A DNA stretch of 64,000 bases from Marilutibacter penaei (GTDB lineage: Bacteria; Pseudomonadota; Gammaproteobacteria; Xanthomonadales; Xanthomonadaceae): contig NZ_JACHTE010000004.1 of the NCBI RefSeq assembly GCF_014145395.1, positions 282,047 through 346,046 of the forward strand. Direction: 5' to 3'. Position 1 is the first letter of the stretch. The number at the start of each line of letters is the position of its first letter. Below the pieces are notes generated by a model. The model did not search any database and was not told where the DNA came from. It saw only the letters and a list, made by a program, of their open reading frames with translations. The translations under genes were made by a program, and so were the position numbers. Below, piece by piece: positions 46,193 through 55,631 of this stretch.

Positions 46193-47350
46193 ATGTCACT
46201 GATCCCGCCGCCCCTGTCCCTGTACGTGCACCTGCCCTGGTGCGTGCGCAAATGCCCGTACTGTGACTTCAACTCGCATGAAGGCCGCGGCCCGCTGCCC
46301 TTCGACGCCTATGTCGATGCCCTGCTGGCCGACCTCGACCACGACCTGCCGCTGGTGTGGGGGCGCACGGTGCAGACGGTGTTCTTCGGGGGCGGCACCC
46401 CGAGCCTGTTTCCCGCGGAGGCCATCGACCGCTTCCTGCAGGGGGCCAGCGCCCGGCTCCGTTTCGCGCCGGGCGCGGAGATCACCCTCGAGACCAACCC
46501 GGGCACGACCGAACATGGCCGCTTCGAGTCCTACCGTGCGGCCGGCGTCAACCGGCTCAGCTTCGGTATCCAGAGTTTCGACGACGGCTGCCTGCAGCGG
46601 CTGGGCCGCATCCACGACAGCGGCGAGGCCGAAGCGGCGGTCAAGCTGGCGCAGGATGCCGGTTTCGACAATTTCAACATCGACCTGATGTATGCCCTGC
46701 CCGGCCAGTCGCTGGCCATGGCCGAGCACGACCTCGAGCGCGCCTTTGCCTTGCAGCCGGCCCACGTCAGCCATTACCAGCTCACGCTGGAGCCCAACAC
46801 GGTGTTCGCGGCACGCCCACCAGAAGGCATCCCGGACGAGGATGCGGGCTGGGACATGCAGGAGCACTGCCAGGCCCTGCTGGCCGAGGCCGGTTACGCG
46901 CAATACGAGGTCAGCGCCTATGCCCGCCCCGGCCGCCAGTGCGCGCACAACCTCAACTACTGGCGCTACGGCGACTACCTCGGTATCGGCGCGGGTGCGC
47001 ACGGCAAGATCAGCCTGGGCCATGACGACCGCATCCTGCGCCGCTGGAAGCACAAGCACCCGACCCGCTACCTGGCCGATGCCGGGACCGTGGCGGCGAT
47101 CGGCGGCGACGATGCGATCGATCCCGGACGGCGGCCGTTCGAATACATGCTCAACGCGCTCCGGCTGGTCGAGGGGTTCCGGCTGCGCGATTTCGAGGCC
47201 CGGACGGGACTGCCGGGACACACCATCGCGCCTGCACTGGAGGCCGGCATTGCGCGGGGCTGGTTGGCGCGCCAGGACGACCGGATCGTGCCGACGGATG
47301 AAGGTCGCCGCCTAACCAACGATCTGGTGAGCCTGTTCCTGGAGGGCTGA
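46193..47350 (+). CDS. hemW: Haem chaperone HemW (radical SAM, coproporphyrinogen III oxidase-like)
   Basis: The 385-residue radical SAM protein has its iron-sulfur motif C17-x3-C21-x2-C24 in LPWCVRKCPYCDFNSHEG. HemW proteins have phenylalanine after CxxCD, as here, in contrast to HemN. Further motifs are VFFGGGTPSLFP, NRLSFGIQSFDDGCLQRLGR and DLMYALPGQSLAMAEHDLER, with a C-terminal HemW domain. HemW transfers haem to respiratory targets rather than making it. It follows rdgB, matching the yggW/rdgB neighbourhood in enterobacteria. Confidence 0.95.
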   Translation: MSLIPPPLSLYVHLPWCVRKCPYCDFNSHEGRGPLPFDAYVDALLADLDHDLPLVWGRTVQTVFFGGGTPSLFPAEAIDRFLQGASARLRFAPGAEITLETNPGTTEHGRFESYRAAGVNRLSFGIQSFDDGCLQRLGRIHDSGEAEAAVKLAQDAGFDNFNIDLMYALPGQSLAMAEHDLERAFALQPAHVSHYQLTLEPNTVFAARPPEGIPDEDAGWDMQEHCQALLAEAGYAQYEVSAYARPGRQCAHNLNYWRYGDYLGIGAGAHGKISLGHDDRILRRWKHKHPTRYLADAGTVAAIGGDDAIDPGRRPFEYMLNALRLVEGFRLRDFEARTGLPGHTIAPALEAGIARGWLARQDDRIVPTDEGRRLTNDLVSLFLEG

Positions 47351-47529
47351 GCCCCGGCCGTCCGCGATCCTCGATGGCCGCCTTCCTGCTGCTTGCGCGT
47401 TATGAACAGGAACGGCGTCATCTCTTCCCGGCCGGGGGGCCGCGGACCGCGTCGCCTCCAAGCGCGACATCCAGCCCCTTCCGCACTCCGATCCCCGGAT
47501 TCACTACTATAGGCCCGGCCGCACAGGAC

Positions 47530-49833
47530 ATGTCAGCAAGATTGGATGCCACCGCCCCCCCGTCGCATAGCAAGAGCCTGGCGAGCGCCGATCTGCCACG
47601 GCGCGTGCGGGCTGCGCTGGAACGTCTTTTCGCGCTGGGCTCCGACACGCTGTCCCGCCAACTCGACCTCATGCTGTCGGATTTCGAGCAGCAGCTCTTC
47701 AAGCTGGCGGAGCAGGCACGCAACCCTGCGCTGCAGGCGGGCTATTTCGAGACCCTGCGTCGCGTGCGCCTGCACCGAAGCGATGTGGTCCCCCATTTCC
47801 TGGGCGGGCTGGAAGAGGCGCTCGCAGGCATCCGGGACCCTGCTGCTTCGCAGGAAGACGGTACCGGCGGCTCGCTGGACTTCGACGAGCTGCGCCTGGT
47901 CGATGACAGCGAGGTGAGCGAAGAAGGGGTGCTGCGCAACATCGCCCTGCGGCATGAGTCGCGGGCGGGGCTTCCGCTGCTGCTGCTGGGCCAGCGTTTC
48001 GGGGTGCTCGCCGGCGCGCCCGCCTTCGATGCCGAGACCCTGCCCGTCGGTCCGCACCGGCTGGGCAAGATCCTCGCCGAGGCCAGTCGGACGCTCCAGC
48101 TGGAGGCCGAGCATCGCCTGTTGTTGTTCGATGCGTTCAACACGCGGGTCATGGCGGGCTACGCCCAGCTGGTCGAAGCGATGAATGCGCTGCTCGCCCG
48201 CGAGAACGTGCTGCCCGGCCTGTCCTACGTGCCGCTGCGAAGCCGCCCGACCGAGCAGGAAGGAGGACGCGAGGAAGACATGCCGGAGGCGTCCACACGC
48301 GCCGCGCCACCGCCCCCTTCCGGCCAGGCGCCCGGCCCGGCGCCGGCACAGCGCCCCCACACCCGATGGCTCGGGGAAAGCGCGGGCGAGGGCGATACCG
48401 GAGCCGCCGGCGGGAACGACGAGAACATCGCGCTGTCGATGCTGCAGGACCTGCTGTCCAATCGTCGCGAACTGGTGGGCAAGCTGCGCAACGATGGTGC
48501 CGACCGCAAGCATCAGCTCCCCCTGGAGACGCCCGCCGTCGTCGACGCACTGGCCGCGCGCCAGGCCGAACCCCCATCGCCCTCGAAGCGACCGCGCACC
48601 ATCGGCGACCTCAAGCAGGCGCTGCTGGCCCAGGGCCGCCAGCAGCATGGCAAGGCCATCCGCCTGAGCGGGCAGGACGAAGACACCTTCGAACTGCTCG
48701 GCATGCTATACACCGAGATCGGTCGCGAACTGCGCCAGGGCACGTTCAGCAATGCGCTGCTCGAACAGTTGCAGGTGCCGCTGCTACGCCTGGCACTGAT
48801 GGACCGGGCGTTCTTCGTCCGTAGCCAGCATCCGGCGCGCCAACTGCTGAACGCGGTCGCCGAAGCCGGCGCCAAGTGGCTCGACGAAGACGAGTCCGAC
48901 CCGAAGCTGGAACGGCAGCTGCGGCAGGCCGTCGACCACGTGGTGGAGAACTACCACGGCGATTCGAACGTATTCGAGACCGCGAACGAGGGCCTGCAGG
49001 CACACCTGCAGACGCTCGCGCGCAAGGCCGAGCTGAGCGAGCGGCGCCACGTCGAGGCTGCACGCGGCAAGGAAAAGCTGGTCATCGCCAAGCGCCGCGC
49101 CGCCGAGTTCATCGGCGAGGCGACCGATGGCCAGGACGTCCCGCGCTTCCTGCGCAACCTGCTCGACCAGGCCTGGGCCGACGTCCTGACCCTCACGTTG
49201 CTTCGCCACGGCGAGGACTCGGAGGAATGGACGCGCCACGCAAGCGCGACGCGGGAGCTGGCCGCTGCCGGGGCCGGCCGCGGCGCCGCCTCCGAAGGCC
49301 TGGATGCCCATGTCGAACAGGCGCTGACCCAGGTCGGATACCATCAGGACGAAGCGACCGCGATCTCCCGCCACCTCACCGGCGGGCAGGATGCCTCCAG
49401 CGAGGACCCGGCGTCCCGCACCGAACTGGCGATGAAGGTCAAGGCGCGCGCACGCCTCGGCGACGACACCGCGACGCCCAAGGCCAAGGTGCAGCCGCCG
49501 CGCAATCCGCGCGAACAGTCCTGCTACGAGCACCTGCGCACGCTGCCTTTCGGCACCTGGATGGAATTCAGCCTCAACCAGCAGGGCGACATGGTGCGCC
49601 GCCGGATCGCATGGTTCAGCACGGTCACCGACCGCGTGCTGTTCGTGAACCAGCGCGGGCAGCGCGTCGACGAGCAGTCGCTCGACCAGGTCGCACGCCT
49701 GATGGCACAGGGCCAGGCCAAGGTCGTCACTGCCGATCGCGGTCGACTGGTCGACCGGGCCTGGGCCGCCACGCTCAACGCACTCCGTAACTTCGCCGGC
49801 ATGCCGAACCAACCGCAGGGAGCCACCCCATGA
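47530..49833 (+). CDS. DUF1631 family protein
   Basis: The 767-residue protein is helical and charged, with LFALGSDTLSRQLDLMLSDF near the N-terminus and LERQLRQAVDHVVENYHGDS in the middle, typical of DUF1631. A proline-rich low-complexity linker (about 255-295) interrupts it. The C-terminus (about 665-755: FGTWMEFSLNQQGDMVRRRI, DRVLFVNQRGQRVDEQSL) looks like a small beta barrel related to PilZ. The next gene is a PilZ-domain protein with a 4-nt overlap, supporting a c-di-GMP link by inference. ATG at 47530 is chosen over a start 156 nt upstream, because TACTAT at 47505-47510 is a plausible -10. Confidence 0.8.
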   Translation: MSARLDATAPPSHSKSLASADLPRRVRAALERLFALGSDTLSRQLDLMLSDFEQQLFKLAEQARNPALQAGYFETLRRVRLHRSDVVPHFLGGLEEALAGIRDPAASQEDGTGGSLDFDELRLVDDSEVSEEGVLRNIALRHESRAGLPLLLLGQRFGVLAGAPAFDAETLPVGPHRLGKILAEASRTLQLEAEHRLLLFDAFNTRVMAGYAQLVEAMNALLARENVLPGLSYVPLRSRPTEQEGGREEDMPEASTRAAPPPPSGQAPGPAPAQRPHTRWLGESAGEGDTGAAGGNDENIALSMLQDLLSNRRELVGKLRNDGADRKHQLPLETPAVVDALAARQAEPPSPSKRPRTIGDLKQALLAQGRQQHGKAIRLSGQDEDTFELLGMLYTEIGRELRQGTFSNALLEQLQVPLLRLALMDRAFFVRSQHPARQLLNAVAEAGAKWLDEDESDPKLERQLRQAVDHVVENYHGDSNVFETANEGLQAHLQTLARKAELSERRHVEAARGKEKLVIAKRRAAEFIGEATDGQDVPRFLRNLLDQAWADVLTLTLLRHGEDSEEWTRHASATRELAAAGAGRGAASEGLDAHVEQALTQVGYHQDEATAISRHLTGGQDASSEDPASRTELAMKVKARARLGDDTATPKAKVQPPRNPREQSCYEHLRTLPFGTWMEFSLNQQGDMVRRRIAWFSTVTDRVLFVNQRGQRVDEQSLDQVARLMAQGQAKVVTADRGRLVDRAWAATLNALRNFAGMPNQPQGATP

Positions 49834-50192
49834 GTGCCCAGGGCAACGTCAAGGAATTCCGTCGCGCCAAGCGCCAGCGCGTGCGGGGGACGATCATGGT
49901 CACCGATGCGATGACCGATACGCAGGTGGGCCGGATCGGCAACCTGTCGGAAAGCGGCATGCTGCTGATCGCCAATGCACCGATGATCGACGACGCGCTG
50001 TACCAGTTGCGCTTCAGCATCGGGACCGGCGGCAGCGGGACCATAGAAGCAGGCTGCCACCTCCTATGGCAGGACCGCGCAAGCGCGCCCGGGCAGACCT
50101 GGGCCGGGTTCCGCTTCATCACCCTGCTGGACAGCCAGTTGCACCAGTTGCGAGACTGGCTCGCCACGCATGAGCAGCGCCGCCGCGCCTGA
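49830..50192 (+). CDS. PilZ domain protein
   Basis: The 120-residue protein is a single PilZ domain. The c-di-GMP-binding motifs appear as an arginine-rich RRAKRQRVRG (residues 11-20) and NLSESGMLLIANA (about 39-51), matching RxxxR and D/NxSxxG. The usual position for a DxSxxG aspartate is asparagine, which is common and still binding-competent. Its ATG overlaps the DUF1631 stop (ATGA), so the two are co-translated. It is convergent with the CHASE-GGDEF-EAL gene, 6 nt away. Confidence 0.87.
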   Translation: MSAQGNVKEFRRAKRQRVRGTIMVTDAMTDTQVGRIGNLSESGMLLIANAPMIDDALYQLRFSIGTGGSGTIEAGCHLLWQDRASAPGQTWAGFRFITLLDSQLHQLRDWLATHEQRRRA

Positions 50193-50198
50193 GCCGCC

Positions 50199-52895
50199 TC
50201 ACGCGTCGCCGCGCTGGAACACCACCTGCTCGGGCTCGTGCAGCACGAAGCCCTGGCCGTAGTCGACGCCCAGTTTGACCAGCGCCGCCACCACTTCGCT
50301 GCTGTCCACCCATTCGGCAACCACGCGCAGGCCCCGACGGTGCCCGATGTCCGCGACCGCGCGGACGATCGCCTCGCTCATCGGGTCCTCCAGCATGTCG
50401 CGGATGAAGCTGCCGTCGATCTTGATGAAATCCACCGGCAGGTTCTTCAGGTAGCCGAATGAAGACATGCCCGCACCGAAGTCGTCCAGCGCGAAACTGC
50501 AGCCTTCCGCGCGCAGCTGTTCGATCAGGCGCGCGACGCGCGACAGGTTGCGAACCGCTGCCGTCTCGGTGATCTCGAAACAGACCCGGCGGGGGTCCAC
50601 CCGGTGCGTGCGCAGCAGGCCCAGGATACGGTCGCCCAGCGCCTCCTCCTCGATGCTGGCGCCGGAGAGGTTGAGCGTCACCATGCGTACGCCAGTCCCC
50701 GCCGGATGGAGTTCGTCGAAATGCGCGATCGCCGTCTCGATCACCCAGCGATCGATCATCGGCATCAGGCCATAGCGCTCCGCTGCCGGAATGAACGCGC
50801 CGGGCACCACCGGACGGCCGTTCTCGTCGCGGAACCGCAGCAACAATTCGATCCGTGGCCCGTCCTGCGACGCCGCCGCAAGGGGCTGGATCTCCTGGTA
50901 CTTCAGCATCAGCCGGTGTTCGTCCACCGCCCATCGCAACCGGTTGGCCCACTCCATCTCACTCTGGCGCCGGGTGGCATCGTCGTCGTGGGCCGAATAG
51001 AAGTGGATGCGGTTGCGGCCGCTTTCCTTGGCCAGGTAACAGGCGGTATCGGCATGCGCGAGCAGGTCGTCCAGCGACGCATCCGGGTGCTCGATCATCA
51101 CCACCCCGATGCTGGCCGACACGGCGTAGCTGGTCTCCTCCCACACGAACACGTAGCCATCGATCTTGCGCCGGATCCGTTCCGCGACCTCGCGCGCGCC
51201 CTCGCGCCCACCCACGTCCGACAGGAGCACCCCGAACTCGTCGCCGCCCAGGCGGGCCAGCACATCCTCGCCGCGCAACTGCTCGCGCATCACCAGGGCC
51301 AGTTGCGCCAGCAGCTGGTCGCCGGCGATATGCCCCGAGGTATCGTTGATGAGCTTGAACTGGTCCAGGTCGATGTACAGCAACGCATTCACCGGACCAC
51401 CCGCAGCCCGGGACGCACGTGCACGGTCGAGCCGGCGTTCGAACTCGCGACGGTTGTAGAGTTCGGTCAGCATGTCATGGCTGGCCTGGTAGCTCAGCAT
51501 GTCGGTGAGCTCCCGCTGCTCGGTGGTATCGCTGGCGACCATCAGCAGCATGGCGTGGCCATCCAGTTCCACCGGCGAGATCGACACGCTCGCCCAGAAC
51601 GGTCGCTGGCCCGGCGTGCACAGGACCGCCTCGACGTTCTCGCACCCACCGGTCCCGGGCTCAAGCAGCTGGGCGCGAAGCCCGTCGTCTTCGAACAGGT
51701 CGGGCAGGCTCATCCCGGTGACGTCCGCGCCCAGCTGGTTGCGCGCGGCCTGGTTGGCATAGCGGATGCGCCCACCCCGTGCCTCGGCCAGCAGCACCAG
51801 GGCAGGGAGCAGCTCGTTCAGGCGCCGGAAGCGTTCCTCGCTTTCGCGATACTGGTGGCTCATTTTCCAGCCCAGCTCGAGCGCACGCCGCCGGGTGCCG
51901 GCGAGCGAGCCCGCCAGCAGGGCCAGCAACAAACTGATCAGTGCGCCCGGCAGCAGCACCGTGTCCTGCCAGGCCGAGATCGCGGGCGGCGGATGCAGCG
52001 GCGCGATCCGCATGCGCCATATGCGGCTGCCGTAGTTCACCTCGACTTCGCGCACCCGCTCGCCGGCGTGTGTCCAGCCGAGTTGCGGATGGGAGTCGTA
52101 CAGCGGCGCCGGCCGCGCGCCCGTCACGTCGGTCACCGCGACGTGCAGGCCCTCGCGGATGTCGGCGGGCAGCGCCCAGTCGATGAGGGACTGAACCTGG
52201 AACGACACCGCGAGCGAGCCGACGAAGCGACGACGGCGCTCCTCGATTCCGGCCGGCGGCGCGCCCGGCGAAAAAATCGGCAGGCGCAGGGTCACGCCCT
52301 CGGCCGCCTGCCCCGGCTGGTCGAACTGCACCAGCCGGAACGGCGCCGACATCACTGCTTCGTCGGTATCGCGCGACAGTTCGGCGGCGCGCCGGTTGGC
52401 CGGTTGCCGGCTGATGTCCAGCTCAAGCAGCGCTTCATTGCCTTCCAGCGGCGCCACCAGTCGCGTCGGATAACGGCTGCCGTAGAGCCCCGGCTGGTGC
52501 TCCGCGAAGGCCAGCGCCTGCAGGCTGGGCAAGTGTGCGCGTGGCTTGAGATTCGAGTAGATGAACTCGAACTCCTGCGGCGACACCTCTTCCGATGCGA
52601 TGAACAGGGTCTGCACGGAGCGGACCAGCAGCCCGCAGGTGCGCAGCTGGGCCAGCATCGCTGCCTGCGTGCGCTCGACCAGTTTGCCGAACGCCTGCTC
52701 CTGCGCGTCCACCGCACGGGCCTGCTGCATCTTGGACAGCCACAGCACCGGCGCGAGGCACAACAACAACACCGCCAGCGAGGGCAGCCATGCGCCTGAA
52801 CGCCACGATGGCGGCCTGCCGATCGGCACCTGCGTGCCGGATGAGAATCCGTCAAAATCCCTTGACGTTCTCAAGAGGAGCCCCCATGACCGCAT
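50199..52895 (-). CDS. CHASE-PAS-GGDEF-EAL c-di-GMP signalling protein
   Basis: The 898-residue inner-membrane protein has a first helix near residues 36-54 and a periplasmic CHASE domain (about 80-300, with YSNLKPRAHLPSLQALAFAE). A second helix (about 310-330), a PAS domain (about 355-470), GGDEF (ARLGGDEFGVLL, about 550) and EAL (about 640-890) follow. The EAL signature reads ELLLRF, keeping the metal-binding glutamate. ITETAAV, LDDFGAGMSSFGYL and KIDGSFI are present, so phosphodiesterase activity is plausible. Both activities cannot be ranked from sequence. The ATG at 52895 overlaps the divergent pepQ gene by 10 nt; a GTG at 52829 (876 residues) is an alternative. Confidence 0.88.
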   Translation of the reverse strand: MRSWGLLLRTSRDFDGFSSGTQVPIGRPPSWRSGAWLPSLAVLLLCLAPVLWLSKMQQARAVDAQEQAFGKLVERTQAAMLAQLRTCGLLVRSVQTLFIASEEVSPQEFEFIYSNLKPRAHLPSLQALAFAEHQPGLYGSRYPTRLVAPLEGNEALLELDISRQPANRRAAELSRDTDEAVMSAPFRLVQFDQPGQAAEGVTLRLPIFSPGAPPAGIEERRRRFVGSLAVSFQVQSLIDWALPADIREGLHVAVTDVTGARPAPLYDSHPQLGWTHAGERVREVEVNYGSRIWRMRIAPLHPPPAISAWQDTVLLPGALISLLLALLAGSLAGTRRRALELGWKMSHQYRESEERFRRLNELLPALVLLAEARGGRIRYANQAARNQLGADVTGMSLPDLFEDDGLRAQLLEPGTGGCENVEAVLCTPGQRPFWASVSISPVELDGHAMLLMVASDTTEQRELTDMLSYQASHDMLTELYNRREFERRLDRARASRAAGGPVNALLYIDLDQFKLINDTSGHIAGDQLLAQLALVMREQLRGEDVLARLGGDEFGVLLSDVGGREGAREVAERIRRKIDGYVFVWEETSYAVSASIGVVMIEHPDASLDDLLAHADTACYLAKESGRNRIHFYSAHDDDATRRQSEMEWANRLRWAVDEHRLMLKYQEIQPLAAASQDGPRIELLLRFRDENGRPVVPGAFIPAAERYGLMPMIDRWVIETAIAHFDELHPAGTGVRMVTLNLSGASIEEEALGDRILGLLRTHRVDPRRVCFEITETAAVRNLSRVARLIEQLRAEGCSFALDDFGAGMSSFGYLKNLPVDFIKIDGSFIRDMLEDPMSEAIVRAVADIGHRRGLRVVAEWVDSSEVVAALVKLGVDYGQGFVLHEPEQVVFQRGDA

Positions 52896-54214
52896 CCGAT
52901 CCGTCGATCTTATACCCGCAACACCTCGACGTGCTGCGCTCGCGGGCCGATGCCGCGCTGGAGCGCAGCGGCCACGACCATCTCGTCGTGCCGAGCGGTG
53001 TGCTCCATTACCAGGTGTTCGACGACCGGGACTACCCCTATGCGGTCAATCCGCAGTTCAAGGCCTGGGTCCCGCTGGTGCGAAACCCCGGCAGCTGGCT
53101 GGTCTACACACCGGGGGAGACGCCCCGGCTGGTCTACCTGCAGCCCGCTGACTACTGGCACGTCGTCCCCGAGGCACCGGGCGGCTACTGGGCCGGGCAT
53201 TTCGACGTGCACGTCATCCGCGAGGCGGGCGACGCCCTGCCCCTGCTCCCCGCCGACGCATCCCGCTGCGCCATCCTCGGCGAGTCCGGCAGTACGCTCG
53301 GCCCGTTCGCACCCAACAACCCCCAGGCGGTGATCGACTACCTGGAATACCACCGTGCCTACAAGACGCCTTACGAGATCGCGATGATCCGCAAGGCCAC
53401 CGATCGCGGCGTGCGGGCGCACCGCGCCGCCGAACGCGCCTTCCGCGCGGGCGCAAGCGAATTCGGCATCCACCTGGCCTACTGCCAGGCGGCGCGGCAG
53501 GACGCGAACGAACTGCCGTACCACAACATCATCGCGTTGAACGAACACAACGCGATCCTGCATTACATGGAATTCGACCGGGTGCCACCGCGCGAGCCTC
53601 GCAGTTTCCTGATCGACGCAGGCGCGAGCCACGACGGTTACGTCTGCGACATCACCCGCACCCATGCCATCGACACCACCGGCGAGTTCCAGGGCATGAT
53701 CGATGCGATGGACGTCGCCCAGCAGGCCCTTTGCGCGCAGGTGCGCGACGGCGTGGACTACGCGCGGATCCACCTGGAGGGACACCTGCTCGTGTCGCGC
53801 ATCCTGAAGGAGGCAGGCGTCCTGCGCATGTCCCCTGAAGCCGCGGTGGAATGTGGGGTGAGCGCTGCGTTCTTCCCGCATGGCATGGGCCATGGCATCG
53901 GCCTGCAGGTGCATGACGTGGGCGGTTTCCTCGCCAGCGACCGTGGCGGTCGCATCGAGCCCCCGGAGGGCCACCCGCACCTGCGCCTGACCCGGACGCT
54001 GGCGCCCGGCATGGTGGTGACCATCGAGCCGGGCCTGTACTTCATCGACATGTTGCTGGAGCAGGTGCGGCAGGGGCCGCATGCCCGCGACATCGACTGG
54101 GAGCGCGTCGCCGCACTTCGCCCCTTCGGCGGCATCCGCATCGAAGACGAGGTGGTGTGCACCGAAGGCGACGCCGTCAACCTCACGCGCGAGGGTTTCG
54201 CCGCACTGGCGTAA
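52886..54214 (+). CDS. pepQ: Xaa-Pro dipeptidase PepQ
   Basis: The 442-residue metallopeptidase hydrolyses dipeptides with C-terminal proline; the length matches E. coli PepQ (443). It shows LHYQVFDDRDYPYAVNPQFK in the N-terminal domain. The dinuclear-metal ligands lie in IDAGASHDGYVCDITRTH, PHGMGHGIGLQVHDVGGF and TIEPGLYFI, with a final glutamate in IRIEDEVV. A strong AGAGGAG precedes the ATG at 52886. The next gene on the opposite strand, pepP, is a paralogous Xaa-Pro aminopeptidase. Confidence 0.95.
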   Translation: MTASDPSILYPQHLDVLRSRADAALERSGHDHLVVPSGVLHYQVFDDRDYPYAVNPQFKAWVPLVRNPGSWLVYTPGETPRLVYLQPADYWHVVPEAPGGYWAGHFDVHVIREAGDALPLLPADASRCAILGESGSTLGPFAPNNPQAVIDYLEYHRAYKTPYEIAMIRKATDRGVRAHRAAERAFRAGASEFGIHLAYCQAARQDANELPYHNIIALNEHNAILHYMEFDRVPPREPRSFLIDAGASHDGYVCDITRTHAIDTTGEFQGMIDAMDVAQQALCAQVRDGVDYARIHLEGHLLVSRILKEAGVLRMSPEAAVECGVSAAFFPHGMGHGIGLQVHDVGGFLASDRGGRIEPPEGHPHLRLTRTLAPGMVVTIEPGLYFIDMLLEQVRQGPHARDIDWERVAALRPFGGIRIEDEVVCTEGDAVNLTREGFAALA

Positions 54215-54228
54215 GCGCGTCCCCGACC

Positions 54229-54252
54229 CCGCCCCCGGTCCGCCCGGGGCGG
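54229..54252. terminator. Possible GC-rich bidirectional hairpin between pepQ and pepP
   Basis: CCGCCCC and its complement GGGGCGG flank a 10-nt loop between two convergent genes. There is no T-tract on either side, so terminator function is uncertain. Confidence 0.3.
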
Positions 54253-54265
54253 CGGGGCGGGCGCA

Positions 54266-55588
54266 TCAACCCGCCATGAAGGCTTCGATCTCGTCCGCGC
54301 TGCGGGCCAGCCCTCCGGTCAGCACCTTGTGGCCGTCCCGGGTGATCACGACATCGTCTTCGGTGCGGATCCCGATGCCACGCCATTTCGCCGCCACCCG
54401 GGTGTCATCCGGCGCGATGTAGAGGCCCGGCTCGATCGTGAAGACCATACCGGGCTCGAGCAGTCGCGACTCGCCGTCGAGGCGATACTCACCGACGTCA
54501 TGCACGTCCAGGCCGATCCAGTGCCCGGTCTTGTGCCGGTAATAGCGCTTGTAGGTGCCCTCGGAAAGGTGCTTCTCGAGCTTGCCCTTGAGCAGGCCAA
54601 GCTTCAGCAGCCCCTCGGTCAGGGTCGCGACCGCGGCCTCGTGGCCCGCCTCGTAGGGCACGCCCGGGCGGGCCTGCTCAAGCGCCGCGGCCTGGGCGTC
54701 GCCGACCAGGTCGTGCAGCAGGCGCTGTTCGCGGCTGAAGCGTCCATTGGCCGGGAAGGTCCGCGTGATGTCCGATGCATACCCCCGGTACTCCGCCCCG
54801 GCGTCGACCAGGACCAGGTCGCCGTCGTGCACCGGGCCGTTGTTGGCGACATGGTGCAGCACGCAGGCGTTGGCCCCTGCGCCGACGATGCTGCCGTACG
54901 CCGGCCACGCGTCATGGGCACGGAACACCCGCTCGATCTCCGCCTGGAGTTCGTACTCGTGCATGCCCGGTCGCACCACGCGCATCGCGGCGGCATGGGC
55001 CTGCATCGTGATCTCGCTGGCACGCCGCATCAGCCGCAATTCGTCGCGGTCCTTGAACAGGCGCATCTCATCCAGCAGGTGGCCAAGCTCCAGGAACTCG
55101 TGCGGCGGCTGCGCGCCATGGCGGACCTGTGCCCGTACGCGGTTGAGCCAGCCGATCAGCTTGAGGTCGAACTCCTGGTCCCGCCCGAAGTGGTAGTACA
55201 CACGGCTACGCCCCTCGAGCAGTCCGGGGAGGATGTCGTCCAGGTCGGTGATGGGGAATGCGTCGTCGAAGCCCAGCGTCTCCACGGTCCCCTCGGGGCC
55301 GATGCGCGGCCCGTCCCATCCTTCGCGCTCGGGGTCGCGCTCGCGGCAGAACAGCAGGCTCTCACCGTGCGCCCGTCCCGGCACCAGGACGAGGACGGCC
55401 TCCGGCTCCGGGAAGCCCGCGAGATACCAGAAGTCGGAGTCCTGGCGATAGGGGTAGTGGGTGTCGCGGCTGCGGACGCGCTCGGCCGCCGCGGGCAGGA
55501 TCAGGATGGCATCGTCACCGGCCATCCGCATCAGCTGCCGGCGACGACGGGCATGATTGCGAAGCGGGATGCTCAGGGGCGTGGGCAT
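54266..55588 (-). CDS. pepP: Xaa-Pro aminopeptidase PepP
   Basis: The 440-residue enzyme removes N-terminal residues preceding proline. The N-terminal creatinase-like domain has RDTHYPYRQDSDFWYLAGFP. The pita-bread catalytic domain has metal ligands in VDAGAEYRGYASDITRTFPA, YRHKTGHWIGLDVHDVGEY, FTIEPGLYI and IRTEDDVVIT. It follows the ygfB-family gene on the same strand after a 43-nt gap, the order known from enterobacteria. Further genes of that operon (ubiH, ubiI) are absent; pepQ is convergent instead. Confidence 0.95.
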   Translation of the reverse strand: MPTPLSIPLRNHARRRRQLMRMAGDDAILILPAAAERVRSRDTHYPYRQDSDFWYLAGFPEPEAVLVLVPGRAHGESLLFCRERDPEREGWDGPRIGPEGTVETLGFDDAFPITDLDDILPGLLEGRSRVYYHFGRDQEFDLKLIGWLNRVRAQVRHGAQPPHEFLELGHLLDEMRLFKDRDELRLMRRASEITMQAHAAAMRVVRPGMHEYELQAEIERVFRAHDAWPAYGSIVGAGANACVLHHVANNGPVHDGDLVLVDAGAEYRGYASDITRTFPANGRFSREQRLLHDLVGDAQAAALEQARPGVPYEAGHEAAVATLTEGLLKLGLLKGKLEKHLSEGTYKRYYRHKTGHWIGLDVHDVGEYRLDGESRLLEPGMVFTIEPGLYIAPDDTRVAAKWRGIGIRTEDDVVITRDGHKVLTGGLARSADEIEAFMAG

Positions 55589-55631
55589 GGGACTCGAAGC
55601 AGGCAGGGGCCATGGGGCCCGGGAGGGCGGA

